A DNA stretch of 64,000 bases from JALEFZ01 sp039820545 (GCA_039820545.1 JBCBPW010000006.1:62001-126000), one strand, 5' to 3'. Shown: positions 18,004 to 28,636, counted from the stretch's first letter. A program made the numbers and translations. The notes: a model not told the origin generated them from the sequence alone.

Positions 18004-21000
18004 TCATCTAACCAAAGTGATACTTCCTCGCTTCACAAAGATCTCTCCTTGGATGTCAACATACCGCAGCCTGTAAACATATACACCTGAAGGTAAGTCT
18101 TTGCCTTTCAAGTCCTTGCCATCCCAAGTCGGATCCAACGTATTGCTTTGGAAGACCTGCCCTCCCCAGCGATCGTATACCTGAAAGTCCATCTGCTGAA
18201 TCAGCCTCGATTGTACTGTCAGGAAGTCATTTGTCTGATCTCCATTAGGCGTAAATCCAGAAGGAACCCACACTGCTTCGAATTCTTTCACTTCTATCAC
18301 TTGCTGAGCTTCATATGCACATCCGTAGGTATCCAAGACTTTGACTTGCACATTGTATCGACCAGGACCTTGGTATTCGTACACTACAGCGCTTCCTCTT
18401 GAGGTCACCCCATTGTCCAAATCCCAAGTGTAGGACTCCCAATCTCCTCCGATTACTTCTAGTTGAACCAAGGCGGCAGGAATTTCTACAAGGGTGTCAT
18501 TGGTCAAGATTTCGGGCTCCGCACCTGGCCTAAGCATGGCATGGATCGGTAATCGGTCACTGATACAACCTGAAGGACTGACCGCTTCTACCCATACTTC
18601 CTGCTCGCTTGAGAGTTGGGGAATCAGATATACCCGCCCTGTTTGAAAAGGTTCTGTATCTGCAAAATTACGATACCAATGTACTTGAGCATCTGACTGG
18701 GGAGGCTGTACCCGTAAACTCGCCGTCGACCCAAAACATACCGTATCGTGAAAGACAAGCGGAGATTCCAATCTACCACTGACGACCACATACTCCTGAT
18801 AGGTGGCCAAACATCCCTTATCTGTGGTCATAGACAACTGTACATCATACAGCCCTGAAGTGCCAAATGCTTTGTCTACAGTCAATAGGTCATCATCCAT
18901 TGTACCATCTCCCCAGTCCCAGTTCGCTGCTACCAATTGATCTCCTGGATCTGATACACTGGTATTTGTAAAGGTATAAAAGTCAGGGAAGCAGGCAGAT
19001 TCGTAAGTGAAGGAGGCAGACGGACTACTGGCCACAGTCACCCTACGCACAGTGGTATCCTTGCAACCTTGCCTAGATTGCGCCACCAACTGAATATCAT
19101 AGGTTCCACTGGCAGGATATGCGTAGGTAGGAAACTGAACAGATGCTGTGACCCCATTGCCATAATCCCAAGTATAGCTGGCAATTCCCTGCAAATCAGG
19201 ATCAACAGTTTGATTTCTGATGTTCAAATTCACAGACTCACAGACATCCTCGACGGTAAATGTCGCTACAGGTTGTGCAAATACACGATGCGGCAAGGTA
19301 AGGGTATCGGCACATCCATTCTCATCAGCAAGGATCAAAGAAGGATTGAAATTGCCAAACGCATTGTATATATGCTCAGGCGCGCGTTCTGTACTCGTTT
19401 GATTGTCCCCAAATATCCAATTGTAGAAAAGGGTATTTCCATCTCCTCTTTGGGAGAGATTTTGGAAGACAGAGGTAAAATTCTCGCATACATCATCTAC
19501 AGAAAACAATGCTTGAGGAGGATCAAATACAATGGCTTGCCCCTCTACGGTATCACTACAACCCGCAGTAGAAGTGGCAATTAATCGAATGTTGTAGGTC
19601 CCCGAAGCAGGATAGGTGACAATAGGTGCTTCTTCGGTAGAAGTCGTTCCATTTCCCAACGCCCACTCATAGGTGGTTCCTGGATCAGCTACAGTCGTAT
19701 TTTGGAAGACGGTGACAGCTCCAAGACACACGCTGGGAGCCAAAAAAGCAGCCTGAGGCGTAGCTGAGAGTGCAAACGGACGAGAAGCCGTATCCTGACA
19801 GCCCGCGGCATCGATGACGACCAATGTCATTACATAATTTCCTGAGTTGGTATATTCAATGATTGGATTCTGCCCCTCAAATGTCCCTCCTTGATCATCC
19901 GTCCAAGCGAAAGCTAAAAGGTCTGCCCCTCCTGTCTCACTACTGTCTGAAAGCACCACAGGTTCCTCCGTACATCCATCGTCAATCGCAAAGTCTGCCT
20001 GCGGACGCAATCTCACATGTACCTGCTCAAAGGCATTTCCCTCACATCCCAAACTATCTATCACTTGTAAGCTCACCTGGTAATCTGCTGCCTGCGGAAA
20101 AGTGTACTGGGGATTTTCCTCCGTAGAAAACGTATTGAATCCCAAATTCCAGTTGTAGCTCATATTCGAAGAAACACCTGGAATGGTCTGATTTTGGAAA
20201 AAGGTGGGACTCCCTTCACACGCACTGTCTTGGGTAAATGATACATTCGGCAAAGGATATACCTCTACTACTTGCGTATCTTTACTCACACAACCATTAT
20301 CAAGGATTCCTCCTCCTATCATAGTGAATGGTCCAGCAAATAAGTATGTATGGGAAGGAAAGGGATCTGTACTTGTCGTTCCATCTCCAAAGTCCCAATC
20401 GAAAGCAATGGGGCTAGACGCAGTACTCAAATTCATGATGGAAACAGGCGTCCCGTCACATACAGAATCCACAGCAAAAGATACATTGGGTGACTCCAAG
20501 ACTTCCACCGTCTGCTGGACTGTATCCACACATCCGCCTGGCGACTGCGCAATCAATTGCACATCGAATAAACCAAAGCTTCCATAAAGATGGCGGGGTG
20601 AGTCAGCGATCTCCATAGGGAAACCATCACCAAAATCCCATCCAAAGGAAAAACCATTCTGCGGGACACTTTGGTTGATAAACTGTGTCGAATCTCCTTG
20701 ACAGACTGCAAAGGCAATAAAATTGGCGAGTGGAACCTCTGTCACCCATATATCTTGTCGTTGGCTGTCTACACAGGAGAATGCATTCATCGCATAAAGA
20801 ACCGCACCAAATGTATCTGTAGAAGTGTATAGATGGCTAGGACTGTATATACCTGCCACACCTGAACCATCACCAAAATCCCACATAAAGCTATCCGAAG
20901 GATCTCCCTGGTTATTGAAGAAGACTGAATCCCCCAAACAGACCGTCTGCGGCTCAAACTGCGTTACTGGTAAAGGATGGACCTCAACCGCAAAAGGAAT

Positions 21001-22623
21001 GGAATCGGTGCATCCCTCAGTATTCGTGGCAATCAACATACCCACGGTTGTTCCTGCATTGGGATAGATATTTGAGGGATTGGAAATGGTACTCGTGTTT
21101 CCATCTCCCAATTGCCAATCCCATGTGGAAATCGGAAGTCCGACAGAGGAAGTAGTCAGATTGGTCGGAAGCCCTAGACAGACAGAATCACTCGTCACTT
21201 CTCCAAAATTCCCTTGTCTTACCTCTACCTCCATAGAGTCTACATGCACACACACGCCATTGGATATGTCAATCTGGAGGGTATACGTCCTAACATAGGG
21301 ATAAGTCATCTGATCAGGTGGTACTACAAATGGCTGAGAGACAAGTGGATCTGATAAATAATCTATAGGTGTCCACGAATAAGTCTGAGCAGGATCACTC
21401 GCGATACCAATCGTAACAGCAATCCCCGAACACGTAAATGTATCATTGAGACTCAGGATATTGGCAGGAAAGTCTCGGATCTCCAATATGATGGTATCCA
21501 CAATAGCCGAGGTAGAACAAGCTGTGGAGTCACGATAAATCAGCTCAATCGTCTCTATTCCCTCAGGGATATTATCATTTATAATCGCCACGGGAAGCTG
21601 CGCATTCAGACTTCCTGCAGGAATGGTGATCGAATCCGCCAATGGAACATAGTCTACACCAGGCGTGGCAGTACCTGCAATCGTAAAGTGAAAGGTCTCA
21701 TCCGTCAACAAGGGGGCTCCCAGCGTAAAAGAGAAAAGTCCAAAGCTGTTGTCACAGCCTTCAATCACAAAGGCAGAATCGGGCACATCGGCATGCATGG
21801 CTCGAATGTCCACACTCCCTGATAGGCAAGAGATCCCCCCTACTTCTAAAAATACTCCTGAGTCTACGACATCGTCCAGGACATCTGCGATAGCAATGGT
21901 GATGTGATAGGTCTCACATGGTGTCACGGCTGCCCCTGCAATCATGGGTACGGTATATCCATCAAACTCCACTTCTTGTCCTCCCACATTGTCCACAAAA
22001 TACTGGCAGTTGGTACAAGGACCTGAAGACACTCCAGGGCTGTTGCCGTTGTTCACATTATTGATGGAAACAGGCTGTGTGGTGCCAGGAACAAGCGCAA
22101 TATTCTGTCCAGGCGCAGGGGCTGAATATCCAGGACCTGAGATGAAGAAAGCAAAAATATCGTTGAAACTGTTAACAAACTCGTTGTATTCCTCTGACGC
22201 AAAAACATATCGAATCCCGATGCTGTCACATTGTGGGACGATGTCAAACTTTATGATACAAGCATCAAAGGTCTGATTTCCTGCCAGAGCTGCCAGTGGC
22301 GCATATCCCGATACATTCAAAGGAAAGCTTTGATTCCCAAATGGGGGATTGGGACCTAAGGCACTATCAGCCAAACCCGTGCTGATAAGCATCCCTCGAT
22401 AGAGGTCTAGATTGGTATTGGTCCCATCAAATTCTCTGATGGCTAAGTTGGTATCGCAGATAATAGTGTCCAGGGTCACCTCTACGCCTGTCCCAAACAA
22501 TGTCCCAATCAAAGTATTTGTGTCTAAGGTATCTCCAAGGGTAATCTGGGCTTGATATCTACTGGGAATCCAGAATAAAAGGGGGAACAGCAAATAAATT
22601 AGGTTTTGGCTTCTCATATGCAT
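18004..22623 (-). CDS. PKD-repeat surface protein with anchor-L domain, T9SS type-B sorted
   Basis: A 1539-aa protein with a signal peptide (LIYLLFPLLFWIPSRYQAQ; ATG at 22623, or at 22617 two codons later). Residues 30-290 match the choice-of-anchor L domain: an early FGTG-x-GVE motif, YVFASEEYNEFV and FAFFISGPG. A Calx-beta-like segment (PGVDYVPLADSITIPAGS) follows, then about 11 PKD domains marked by W-D-F-GDG motifs. The C-terminus is a gliding-associated sorting domain (VPSGFTPNGDQTNDF through KRGSITLVR). It would be exposed on the cell surface through the type IX system. It lies 51 bp downstream of the 787-aa gene and is probably co-transcribed with it. Confidence 0.9.
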   Translation of the reverse strand: MHMRSQNLIYLLFPLLFWIPSRYQAQITLGDTLDTNTLIGTLFGTGVEVTLDTIICDTNLAIREFDGTNTNLDLYRGMLISTGLADSALGPNPPFGNQSFPLNVSGYAPLAALAGNQTFDACIIKFDIVPQCDSIGIRYVFASEEYNEFVNSFNDIFAFFISGPGYSAPAPGQNIALVPGTTQPVSINNVNNGNSPGVSSGPCTNCQYFVDNVGGQEVEFDGYTVPMIAGAAVTPCETYHITIAIADVLDDVVDSGVFLEVGGISCLSGSVDIRAMHADVPDSAFVIEGCDNSFGLFSFTLGAPLLTDETFHFTIAGTATPGVDYVPLADSITIPAGSLNAQLPVAIINDNIPEGIETIELIYRDSTACSTSAIVDTIILEIRDFPANILSLNDTFTCSGIAVTIGIASDPAQTYSWTPIDYLSDPLVSQPFVVPPDQMTYPYVRTYTLQIDISNGVCVHVDSMEVEVRQGNFGEVTSDSVCLGLPTNLTTSSVGLPISTWDWQLGDGNTSTISNPSNIYPNAGTTVGMLIATNTEGCTDSIPFAVEVHPLPVTQFEPQTVCLGDSVFFNNQGDPSDSFMWDFGDGSGVAGIYSPSHLYTSTDTFGAVLYAMNAFSCVDSQRQDIWVTEVPLANFIAFAVCQGDSTQFINQSVPQNGFSFGWDFGDGFPMEIADSPRHLYGSFGLFDVQLIAQSPGGCVDTVQQTVEVLESPNVSFAVDSVCDGTPVSIMNLSTASSPIAFDWDFGDGTTSTDPFPSHTYLFAGPFTMIGGGILDNGCVSKDTQVVEVYPLPNVSFTQDSACEGSPTFFQNQTIPGVSSNMSYNWNLGFNTFSTEENPQYTFPQAADYQVSLQVIDSLGCEGNAFEQVHVRLRPQADFAIDDGCTEEPVVLSDSSETGGADLLAFAWTDDQGGTFEGQNPIIEYTNSGNYVMTLVVIDAAGCQDTASRPFALSATPQAAFLAPSVCLGAVTVFQNTTVADPGTTYEWALGNGTTSTEEAPIVTYPASGTYNIRLIATSTAGCSDTVEGQAIVFDPPQALFSVDDVCENFTSVFQNLSQRGDGNTLFYNWIFGDNQTSTERAPEHIYNAFGNFNPSLILADENGCADTLTLPHRVFAQPVATFTVEDVCESVNLNIRNQTVDPDLQGIASYTWDYGNGVTASVQFPTYAYPASGTYDIQLVAQSRQGCKDTTVRRVTVASSPSASFTYESACFPDFYTFTNTSVSDPGDQLVAANWDWGDGTMDDDLLTVDKAFGTSGLYDVQLSMTTDKGCLATYQEYVVVSGRLESPLVFHDTVCFGSTASLRVQPPQSDAQVHWYRNFADTEPFQTGRVYLIPQLSSEQEVWVEAVSPSGCISDRLPIHAMLRPGAEPEILTNDTLVEIPAALVQLEVIGGDWESYTWDLDNGVTSRGSAVVYEYQGPGRYNVQVKVLDTYGCAYEAQQVIEVKEFEAVWVPSGFTPNGDQTNDFLTVQSRLIQQMDFQVYDRWGGQVFQSNTLDPTWDGKDLKGKDLPSGVYVYRLRYVDIQGEIFVKRGSITLVR

Positions 22624-22674
22624 CTTGTCTGCTTGCCAACAGGTAGATTTGCATGCGAGAAAGACCGCTGGGAA

Positions 22675-25035
22675 TTAATACAGTACTGTGAGCGTCCCTG
22701 ATCTTCTGACAGGTTGACCCTGGGTATCGTTGAAGGTCAACTGGTAGCTGTACACGCCAGGCCGCACAGGTCTTCCTTGCATATCTCTCCCATCCCACCT
22801 GATGGTACCGCTAGATGCGCGAAATACTTCAAGCCCCCAATTGTTAAAAACATTAAATATTACACCTTCTGTTTTTTGCAATGTAAGAAAAAACACATCA
22901 TTGATACCATCTCCGTTAGGGGAAAAGGCATCTGGTAAAATAATGGCTGAAGACTGAGATGGGACCACCTGTACCTCTTCCCCTTCAAATACCCAGTTGC
23001 AACCTTGCGGTGTTGTTACCTTCACACTAGGCAGGTAGCGGCCTGTATCTGTTAGCACCATCTCTACCTTCCTCCCCCATAGTAGGTGACCTCTCCCATC
23101 ACTCCACTCAAAACTTGCCTCAGGGCCTTCTATTTCTCCATCTATCACAATATGACCTGAAGCTTGGACTGTTTCTTCCCACTTTACCTTCCACATACTT
23201 TGGGTCCAATCAAACCATGAGATTTCATAAGGTTGACTGATACAGCCTTGCTTAGACACTGCTTGCACCACGTCTGGATAAAAATCACTCTCTTCCCAAA
23301 CATAGGGAGAAGGTGTACGACGTATTTCGCCTTCCAATGTCTTCCATTGTAAATGATCCGAAAGGTCATTGCCCATTGCCCAAACGCTACCCATTTCTGG
23401 CTGACAACCTGCTTCTGCCTCAGCAATAGGTATATCAGGTTGTGGAAAAACTTCAAGATCTATATTTTGGATCGTTTGGCAGCCCAAAGCATACATCGCC
23501 CGAACCTGAACAGGATAGGTACCTTCTGAAGAAAAGGTATGTATAAATTCCAATGATTTGGAGAATGAGGTCTTCTCTCCCTCTACTTCAAGGGCAAACT
23601 GTAGCCCATCTTCGGGTTTTACAATGGAAATCACAACGGGTGCATCGACACATTGACCTTGGGTATGAATCTCGATAGGTGGGACCCTATGTATAGGAAC
23701 TGTCCAAGTAAACTGATCCTGACATCCTCCTTTTAGATGCCTGATAAGTATGATCTCAACAGCAGAATCATATTCCCCAAAAGAGAGGGTTGCTCCCTGC
23801 CGAACTTTTTGTGTACCGAGTATCCATTCCACAGAATCTTCCAGTTTATCTTGCACCAAATGAGGCACGATCCATTTGTCATTGGCACAAAAAAATGTAG
23901 GAATCTCCTTTGAAATTTCTTGGTAAAAATCTCGCTGACCAGGAACCCACCATCTTTGCTGGGTCATGCACCTGCCCTGATCTTCGACGACTACTTCTAC
24001 CCACTGTCCATGAGATCGATCAACCGAAAAAGAAGAACCTATATGTCGATCGTTCCAAATAGGTGTAAGGGAATCGGGCAATTGGAGGGAAAATGTGTAG
24101 CTACTCGCAGAGCAGCTCAGGCTAGGATTGATTTCATTTCCCACCCATTGCGTCAAAGGTTCAGGATCAGGCCACACATTGCCACATCGATCTATAAGAG
24201 AACGCTTCAGATGGAGTGCCACCTCTTGAAAAGAGAACTTGCTCGTATCCGCCCATTGGATCAAAGCTTCTTTGCCCCAGTGTTCTGCATAGGCGCTGTC
24301 TACCACCCAATGAAAAGGTAACTTATTCCCTTGTGTGTCCTCCAACCAACTCCCTGAATCCCATAAACTATCCAGCTGTATCTCTACTTCAAATCTTAAC
24401 TTTAAATCTCCGTCACAGGTGGATTCCAGACGTACATTGGGATCTTGGAGAGGAGTCAAAATATCTGCTGTCGAACCCAAAAAATCGAGGGTAAATCCAC
24501 TGGCAGCACCTGTATAATTACTTACATTCAACAGATAGACTTCCCCTTTTTGTACAAATATTGGGTCTTCAAAAGCCTGATTACAAACGCTTGAAGAGCT
24601 GTCCATGAGCCCTGTCTGCGACATACAACCATGAATGGTTCTCCCATAATTACACCTAACAAGTATCTGAGGATCAGAATATATGGCTTGACAATCCTTT
24701 TGAGTCAGATCAAACAAAGCCCAATCATAATCAGATATACTGTCCCTTGCGGTCAATATAAACTTTAGCCAACCCTCACTTTGGACCTCTAGTCGGTACC
24801 AAACGCTATGACGTTCTCCGCCATACATACAGGATGTCTGGGGATTGATTTCATGAGGAATCAATCCTGTCCCTTTATAGGCATGATCTTGAACGATGAA
24901 AGATTGACAAACGGGAAGCGCATGAACACAATCTTGCTCAGGAAAAGGTTGCTGTGCAGACAGTAGGATGGGAAATCCCATCGGCCAAAGCCAAATGAGG
25001 ACTCTCAAAAGAGCCAAAGAACGATTCGCCAGCAT
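22675..25035 (-). CDS. Surface protein with type-B T9SS sorting domain
   Basis: The start at MLANRSLALL gives 787 aa with a signal peptide ending near LLSAQQ. The first 200 residues (CVHALPVCQS, WYRLEVQSEGWLKF, and an AASGFTLDFLGS ending) match the N-terminal beta-sandwich common in Bacteroidota gliding-associated proteins. The central part has Ig/PKD-like strands with paired cysteines. The C-terminal 85 residues are a type-B sorting domain (LPDAFSPNGDGINDVFFLT, WDGRDMQGRPV, SGTLTVLY). It is the first gene of the three-adhesin run and probably leads an operon with the 1539-aa gene. Confidence 0.85.
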   Translation of the reverse strand: MLANRSLALLRVLIWLWPMGFPILLSAQQPFPEQDCVHALPVCQSFIVQDHAYKGTGLIPHEINPQTSCMYGGERHSVWYRLEVQSEGWLKFILTARDSISDYDWALFDLTQKDCQAIYSDPQILVRCNYGRTIHGCMSQTGLMDSSSSVCNQAFEDPIFVQKGEVYLLNVSNYTGAASGFTLDFLGSTADILTPLQDPNVRLESTCDGDLKLRFEVEIQLDSLWDSGSWLEDTQGNKLPFHWVVDSAYAEHWGKEALIQWADTSKFSFQEVALHLKRSLIDRCGNVWPDPEPLTQWVGNEINPSLSCSASSYTFSLQLPDSLTPIWNDRHIGSSFSVDRSHGQWVEVVVEDQGRCMTQQRWWVPGQRDFYQEISKEIPTFFCANDKWIVPHLVQDKLEDSVEWILGTQKVRQGATLSFGEYDSAVEIILIRHLKGGCQDQFTWTVPIHRVPPIEIHTQGQCVDAPVVISIVKPEDGLQFALEVEGEKTSFSKSLEFIHTFSSEGTYPVQVRAMYALGCQTIQNIDLEVFPQPDIPIAEAEAGCQPEMGSVWAMGNDLSDHLQWKTLEGEIRRTPSPYVWEESDFYPDVVQAVSKQGCISQPYEISWFDWTQSMWKVKWEETVQASGHIVIDGEIEGPEASFEWSDGRGHLLWGRKVEMVLTDTGRYLPSVKVTTPQGCNWVFEGEEVQVVPSQSSAIILPDAFSPNGDGINDVFFLTLQKTEGVIFNVFNNWGLEVFRASSGTIRWDGRDMQGRPVRPGVYSYQLTFNDTQGQPVRRSGTLTVLY

Positions 25036-25318
25036 ACAGGTGAGTTTGGGGGTTACAATCAATTAATACAATGTAAGGATAATTTTTTCTTTGTCTTTTT
25101 CATTAATAAAACAAAATAAGCTTACATCCGACATTTATCCCCAAATGCTTACATGCATGGCATCAATCAGAGGGTTAAATGAAAAAAATAAAGGTTGAAT
25201 GTTCGAAAAATGGTAATAACCCAGACATCATCCCTTGAGGGATTTCGCTACACTCAAGACATCAGACATCAGACATCAAAGCGAGAATCGTAAAAATCAT
25301 GCATTTTACACACTCAGG

Positions 25319-25975
25319 TTATTGAAAGGCTTCTTCTGCTAGGCTAAAGTAGTCTCCTTTCTCTGTAGGTTGGATGTGTAACAAACCTGCCCTTACCAGA
25401 AGGATAAGGATAATAGATGCTTTTCTTCGAGGGAGTTGTAGGAGTTGACGGGTTTCGTCTAGGGTAATACGGGGAGATTCTTCCAGGTATTGAAGTAGAC
25501 GCTGCTCTAATTCACCAAATCTGAGATTCACGCCACGCTCTCGCTTCTGCATCCTGAGCAGCTCTAGCATCTCCCGACTGGCTGTCAGGCTCATGTCGCC
25601 ATATCTGATAAAAGCCGTTTTTTTACGAGGGCCTTCGGTTTCCTTGAGATAAAGGGGTTTTCGCTCGCTAGAGGGAATCGTATATACAAGTACTTGTCGT
25701 TGAGCGGTGATGGATACACGCTCCAACTCATAGTCTAGTTTGGGTACAATATTTTCATCAAAATAACGATTCAGGACATAGGCATCTTCCTGGGGAAATT
25801 TTACTCCATAGATGGTCTGGTTATCATCTACACCGACTAAGAGCTGCCCTCCCTCTGAGTTGGCAAAAGCGACGAGTTCCCGAGCAATCTTGTCCGGGTG
25901 ATGTGCCTTTCGCTTAAATTCGAGATGCATGTGTTCGCCCTGACGGACGAGCCTACGAAGATCTGCCAGTTCCAT
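25319..25975 (-). CDS. AlbA_2/Schlafen-type DNA-binding domain protein
   Basis: A 218-aa protein. Residues 10-125 match the AlbA_2 domain: GEHMHLEFKRKAHHPDKI, then ARELVAFANSEGGQLLVGVD and a KKTAFIRYGDMSLTAS end. Residues 150-210 form a winged-helix-like tail (LEQRLLQYLEES, LLQLPRRKASIILILLVRAG). The family binds nucleic acid and is often a regulator or a mobile-element and defence accessory. The ATPase domain present in longer relatives is missing. It is the last gene on this minus-strand run, after purA. Confidence 0.85.
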   Translation of the reverse strand: MELADLRRLVRQGEHMHLEFKRKAHHPDKIARELVAFANSEGGQLLVGVDDNQTIYGVKFPQEDAYVLNRYFDENIVPKLDYELERVSITAQRQVLVYTIPSSERKPLYLKETEGPRKKTAFIRYGDMSLTASREMLELLRMQKRERGVNLRFGELEQRLLQYLEESPRITLDETRQLLQLPRRKASIILILLVRAGLLHIQPTEKGDYFSLAEEAFQ

Positions 25976-26047
25976 GAATGTGTTTTGTCAAACAGCTACA
26001 TAAATCACTGAGCGAACTCGATGCCATATAGATAGCTGACTGGTTTG

Positions 26048-26087
26048 GAAACAGGCAAAAGGAGTAGAGTCCTTTTTTGCCTGTTTC
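26048..26087. terminator. Hairpin between purA and the AlbA_2 gene
   Basis: The arms gaaacaggcaaaa and ttttttgcctgtttc form a long stem with a small bulge, about 50 bp past the purA stop. The plus-strand side ends in a T-rich stretch. Confidence 0.6.
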
Positions 26088-26137
26088 TTTATGCCTTATC
26101 AATTCATTATCAGTATTATTCTTCTCCTCTTTTTCTA

Positions 26138-27406
26138 TCAAGAGGGAACCTTGGTCGTCAGGGTCTGCTCACGATCTGGACCTACAGAGAGATAGGTAAT
26201 AGGGACGCCAATGTACTTCTCTATGGTCTCCACATACTGGCTCAGTGCCTGTGGCAACTCATGCAAGTGACGAACATGTGTGATGTCTTCTTTCCACCCA
26301 GGATAAGATGTGTACTGGGGTGTCGCATGCTCCAAGTCATAAGGTGCGTGAAATAGCTCTCCTTCAGCTGTTTGGTAGCTGGTACATGCTTCGATAGCGT
26401 CAAGGGCTGAAAGCACGTCTGCTTTGGTCATGATCAAGTCTGTAACTCCATTGAGCTGTACAGCATATTTGAGCAGCGGCAAGTCTAACCAGCCAGTTCT
26501 ACGCGGACGGCCTGTAGTTGCCCCAAATTCTTTCCCTGCCTGACGAATGCGCTCTCCCATGTCTTCATGTAATTCTGTCGGGAAGGGCCCACTGCCTACA
26601 CGCGTACAATATGCTTTAAAGATCCCATACACACGGTCGATCTGCTGAGGAGGGATTCCCAAACCTATACAAGCACCTGCTGTGATCGTATTGGAACTCG
26701 TCACGAAGGGATAGCTTCCAAACTCAATGTCTAACAAAGTACCCTGCGCGCCCTCAGCCAAGACTTTTTTACCTTGTGCCAGCGCATCTGCCAGATAAGC
26801 TTCTGTCTGAGCGATCTTCAGCGTACGCATGAATTCAATGGCTTCCATAAAAGCGCCATCCTTGAGTGCATAGCCAAAGTGATACAACTCATCCAACATC
26901 CGTCGATGCTTATCACGCAAAAATTCGTATCGCTGCTGGAAATCCTCTAGTTTGATGTCTCCTACTCTTAGACCGTTACGGCCCGTCTTATCCATGTAGG
27001 TAGGGCCAATTCCCCGCAGCGTAGAGCCAATCTTATTGTCTCCTTTGGAGGCTTCAGAAGCGGCGTCTAGCAATTTGTGTGAAGGCAAAATAAGGTGAGC
27101 ACGATCAGAAATGATCAGTTTGTCTCGCACATTCACCCCACGCGCTTCGAGGGCTTCCACCTCTTTCTTGAGCGTGATAGGGTCGATGACGACACCATTT
27201 CCGATAAGGTTCATACACGAACCATGAAAAATGCCCGAGGGTATCAGGTGAAGTACAAACTTTTCCTGATTGATGACGATGGTATGGCCCGCATTGGGTC
27301 CTCCTTGGAAGCGCGCAACTATATCGTACTGAGGCCCGAAGACATCAACGATTTTTCCTTTACCTTCATCTCCCCATTGGAGACCCAGTAATACATCTAC
27401 AGCCAT
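26138..27406 (-). CDS. purA: Adenylosuccinate synthetase
   Basis: The enzyme joins IMP and aspartate using GTP to make adenylosuccinate, the first committed AMP step, in the cytoplasm. The 422-aa length is normal. The GTP-binding N-terminus LLGLQWGDEGKGKIVD contains the catalytic Asp. The GPNAGHT loop, IGSTLRGIGPTYMDK, EGAQGTLLDIEFGSYPFVTSS and the GRPRRTGWLDLPLLKYA block are all present. The upstream gene is a STAS-domain protein 209 bp away, so it probably has its own promoter. Confidence 0.97.
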   Translation of the reverse strand: MAVDVLLGLQWGDEGKGKIVDVFGPQYDIVARFQGGPNAGHTIVINQEKFVLHLIPSGIFHGSCMNLIGNGVVIDPITLKKEVEALEARGVNVRDKLIISDRAHLILPSHKLLDAASEASKGDNKIGSTLRGIGPTYMDKTGRNGLRVGDIKLEDFQQRYEFLRDKHRRMLDELYHFGYALKDGAFMEAIEFMRTLKIAQTEAYLADALAQGKKVLAEGAQGTLLDIEFGSYPFVTSSNTITAGACIGLGIPPQQIDRVYGIFKAYCTRVGSGPFPTELHEDMGERIRQAGKEFGATTGRPRRTGWLDLPLLKYAVQLNGVTDLIMTKADVLSALDAIEACTSYQTAEGELFHAPYDLEHATPQYTSYPGWKEDITHVRHLHELPQALSQYVETIEKYIGVPITYLSVGPDREQTLTTKVPS

Positions 27407-27615
27407 AAAAATTGGAGTTTGCGTGTGTCTGAAGTAATTCTTTTTCGGAAGAAGGGCGTAAGATTTCTTCCATTATGTATAGGCCTGATCTTTGAGGTCA
27501 GGCTGTAGCATTTCAAATAGAATAGGGATATCTTCTTTGGAAGAAGATGCCAAGTCTGAGGATCAGGGGCACATGTATGGTACCCTTGAACTATATGCGG
27601 TTTATCAGAAGATTC

Positions 27616-27966
27616 TTAGGAGGCTTTATCAGCAAAGCTATCCAATGCTTCTGCTTTGTCAGCAAAAATGGTGAAGATGGTATTGAGCTTGGTCATCACC
27701 AGGAGATTGCGGATATATTCTGAAGGGGCACTCAGGACGAGCTCTCCTCCCTTTTTTCGGGCCTTGGTCAAAAGGCGGATCAGGACACCGATGCCGACAC
27801 TATTCATCAACTTGAGTTCGCTGAGATCCATGATGAACATTTCGATGCCTTCTTCCTGATTTTGGACAAATGAGTCAATGATAGGCATCCCATCGGTCTC
27901 GCCCATCAACTTTCCTTTCAACTCATAAATCCCAATATGATTTTCTTTCGTGAAGCTAAATTCCAT
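27616..27966 (-). CDS. STAS-domain anti-sigma factor antagonist-like protein
   Basis: A 116-aa single-domain STAS protein. It has the central strand MFIMDLSELKLMNSVGIGVL, in which the Ser of NSVGIG sits at the usual phosphorylation position, and the helix LIRLLTKARKKGG. In the family such proteins bind partner kinases or anti-sigma factors and are switched by phosphorylation. No kinase partner lies adjacent. The gene follows fur by 55 bp and may be co-transcribed with it. Confidence 0.85.
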   Translation of the reverse strand: MEFSFTKENHIGIYELKGKLMGETDGMPIIDSFVQNQEEGIEMFIMDLSELKLMNSVGIGVLIRLLTKARKKGGELVLSAPSEYIRNLLVMTKLNTIFTIFADKAEALDSFADKAS

Positions 27967-28021
27967 GCGTAAAGCGATTGCTAAGTAATAATTTCAACTA
28001 TCGTAAGCAGATATTACGATG

Positions 28022-28501
28022 TCATTCTTTTTTTTCGCTACAATCGGGATCGTTGCACGTCCCATAAAGCGTAAATGAGTGGCGGCTAATATCAAAGTTG
28101 AAGATTTGACCTATGGTCTTTTCTATCTCACCCAGACGGGGGTCACAAAACTCCATGACCTTACCACAGGTAGAACAAATGATGTGATCATGTTGCTTGT
28201 AGCCGTAAGATTTTTCATAGAGTGCCTGAGAAGTGCCAAACTGATGTCGTTTGACAAGATCACATTCTACCAGCAAATCGAGGGTGTTGTACACGGTCGC
28301 TCGACTGACTCGGTAGTTTTTATTTTTCATGTGGATATACAGAGATTCTACATCGAAATGGTCTGATCTCGAGTAAATTTCTTCCAGTATTGCGAATCTT
28401 TCGGGGGTTTTTCGTTGTCCTTTTGTATCGAGATATCCCGAAAAAATCTGCTTTACCTCGTCTATCCGTTCTTGCTGCTTCAAGGGGGGTACCTCTGGCA
28501 T
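28022..28501 (-). CDS. Fur-family metal-dependent repressor
   Basis: Starting at MPEVPPLKQQERIDEV gives 159 aa; the upstream extension is hydrophobic and not family-like. The winged helix lies at about 30-90 (QRKTPERFAILEEIYSRSDH, then YRVSRATVYNTLDLLVE). The dimerisation half carries HDHIICSTCGKVMEF, with a CxxC zinc site, and the matching second pair, CNDPDC, near the end. Metal-site histidines are in KQHDHII. It could be Fur, Zur or PerR; the residues seen do not separate them. It is the first gene before the STAS gene. Confidence 0.9.
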   Translation of the reverse strand: MPEVPPLKQQERIDEVKQIFSGYLDTKGQRKTPERFAILEEIYSRSDHFDVESLYIHMKNKNYRVSRATVYNTLDLLVECDLVKRHQFGTSQALYEKSYGYKQHDHIICSTCGKVMEFCDPRLGEIEKTIGQIFNFDISRHSFTLYGTCNDPDCSEKKE

Positions 28502-28636
28502 AACCGTTTTTTTGATTGTAACAAGCAAATATAAAAAAGATGTGGGAAGAAACACGTGTTCTCCTACGCTTCTCTACTATTCATACGAAGATTGACAGTG
28601 GAAAGATATGCCTTCCACCGTCTAGTCTGTTCGCAA

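Noticed and set aside
25231..25300. Small tandem acatcagac repeat near the AlbA_2 gene
   Set aside because: Only two to three copies of a very short unit are present, which fits simple slippage and has no evident role.
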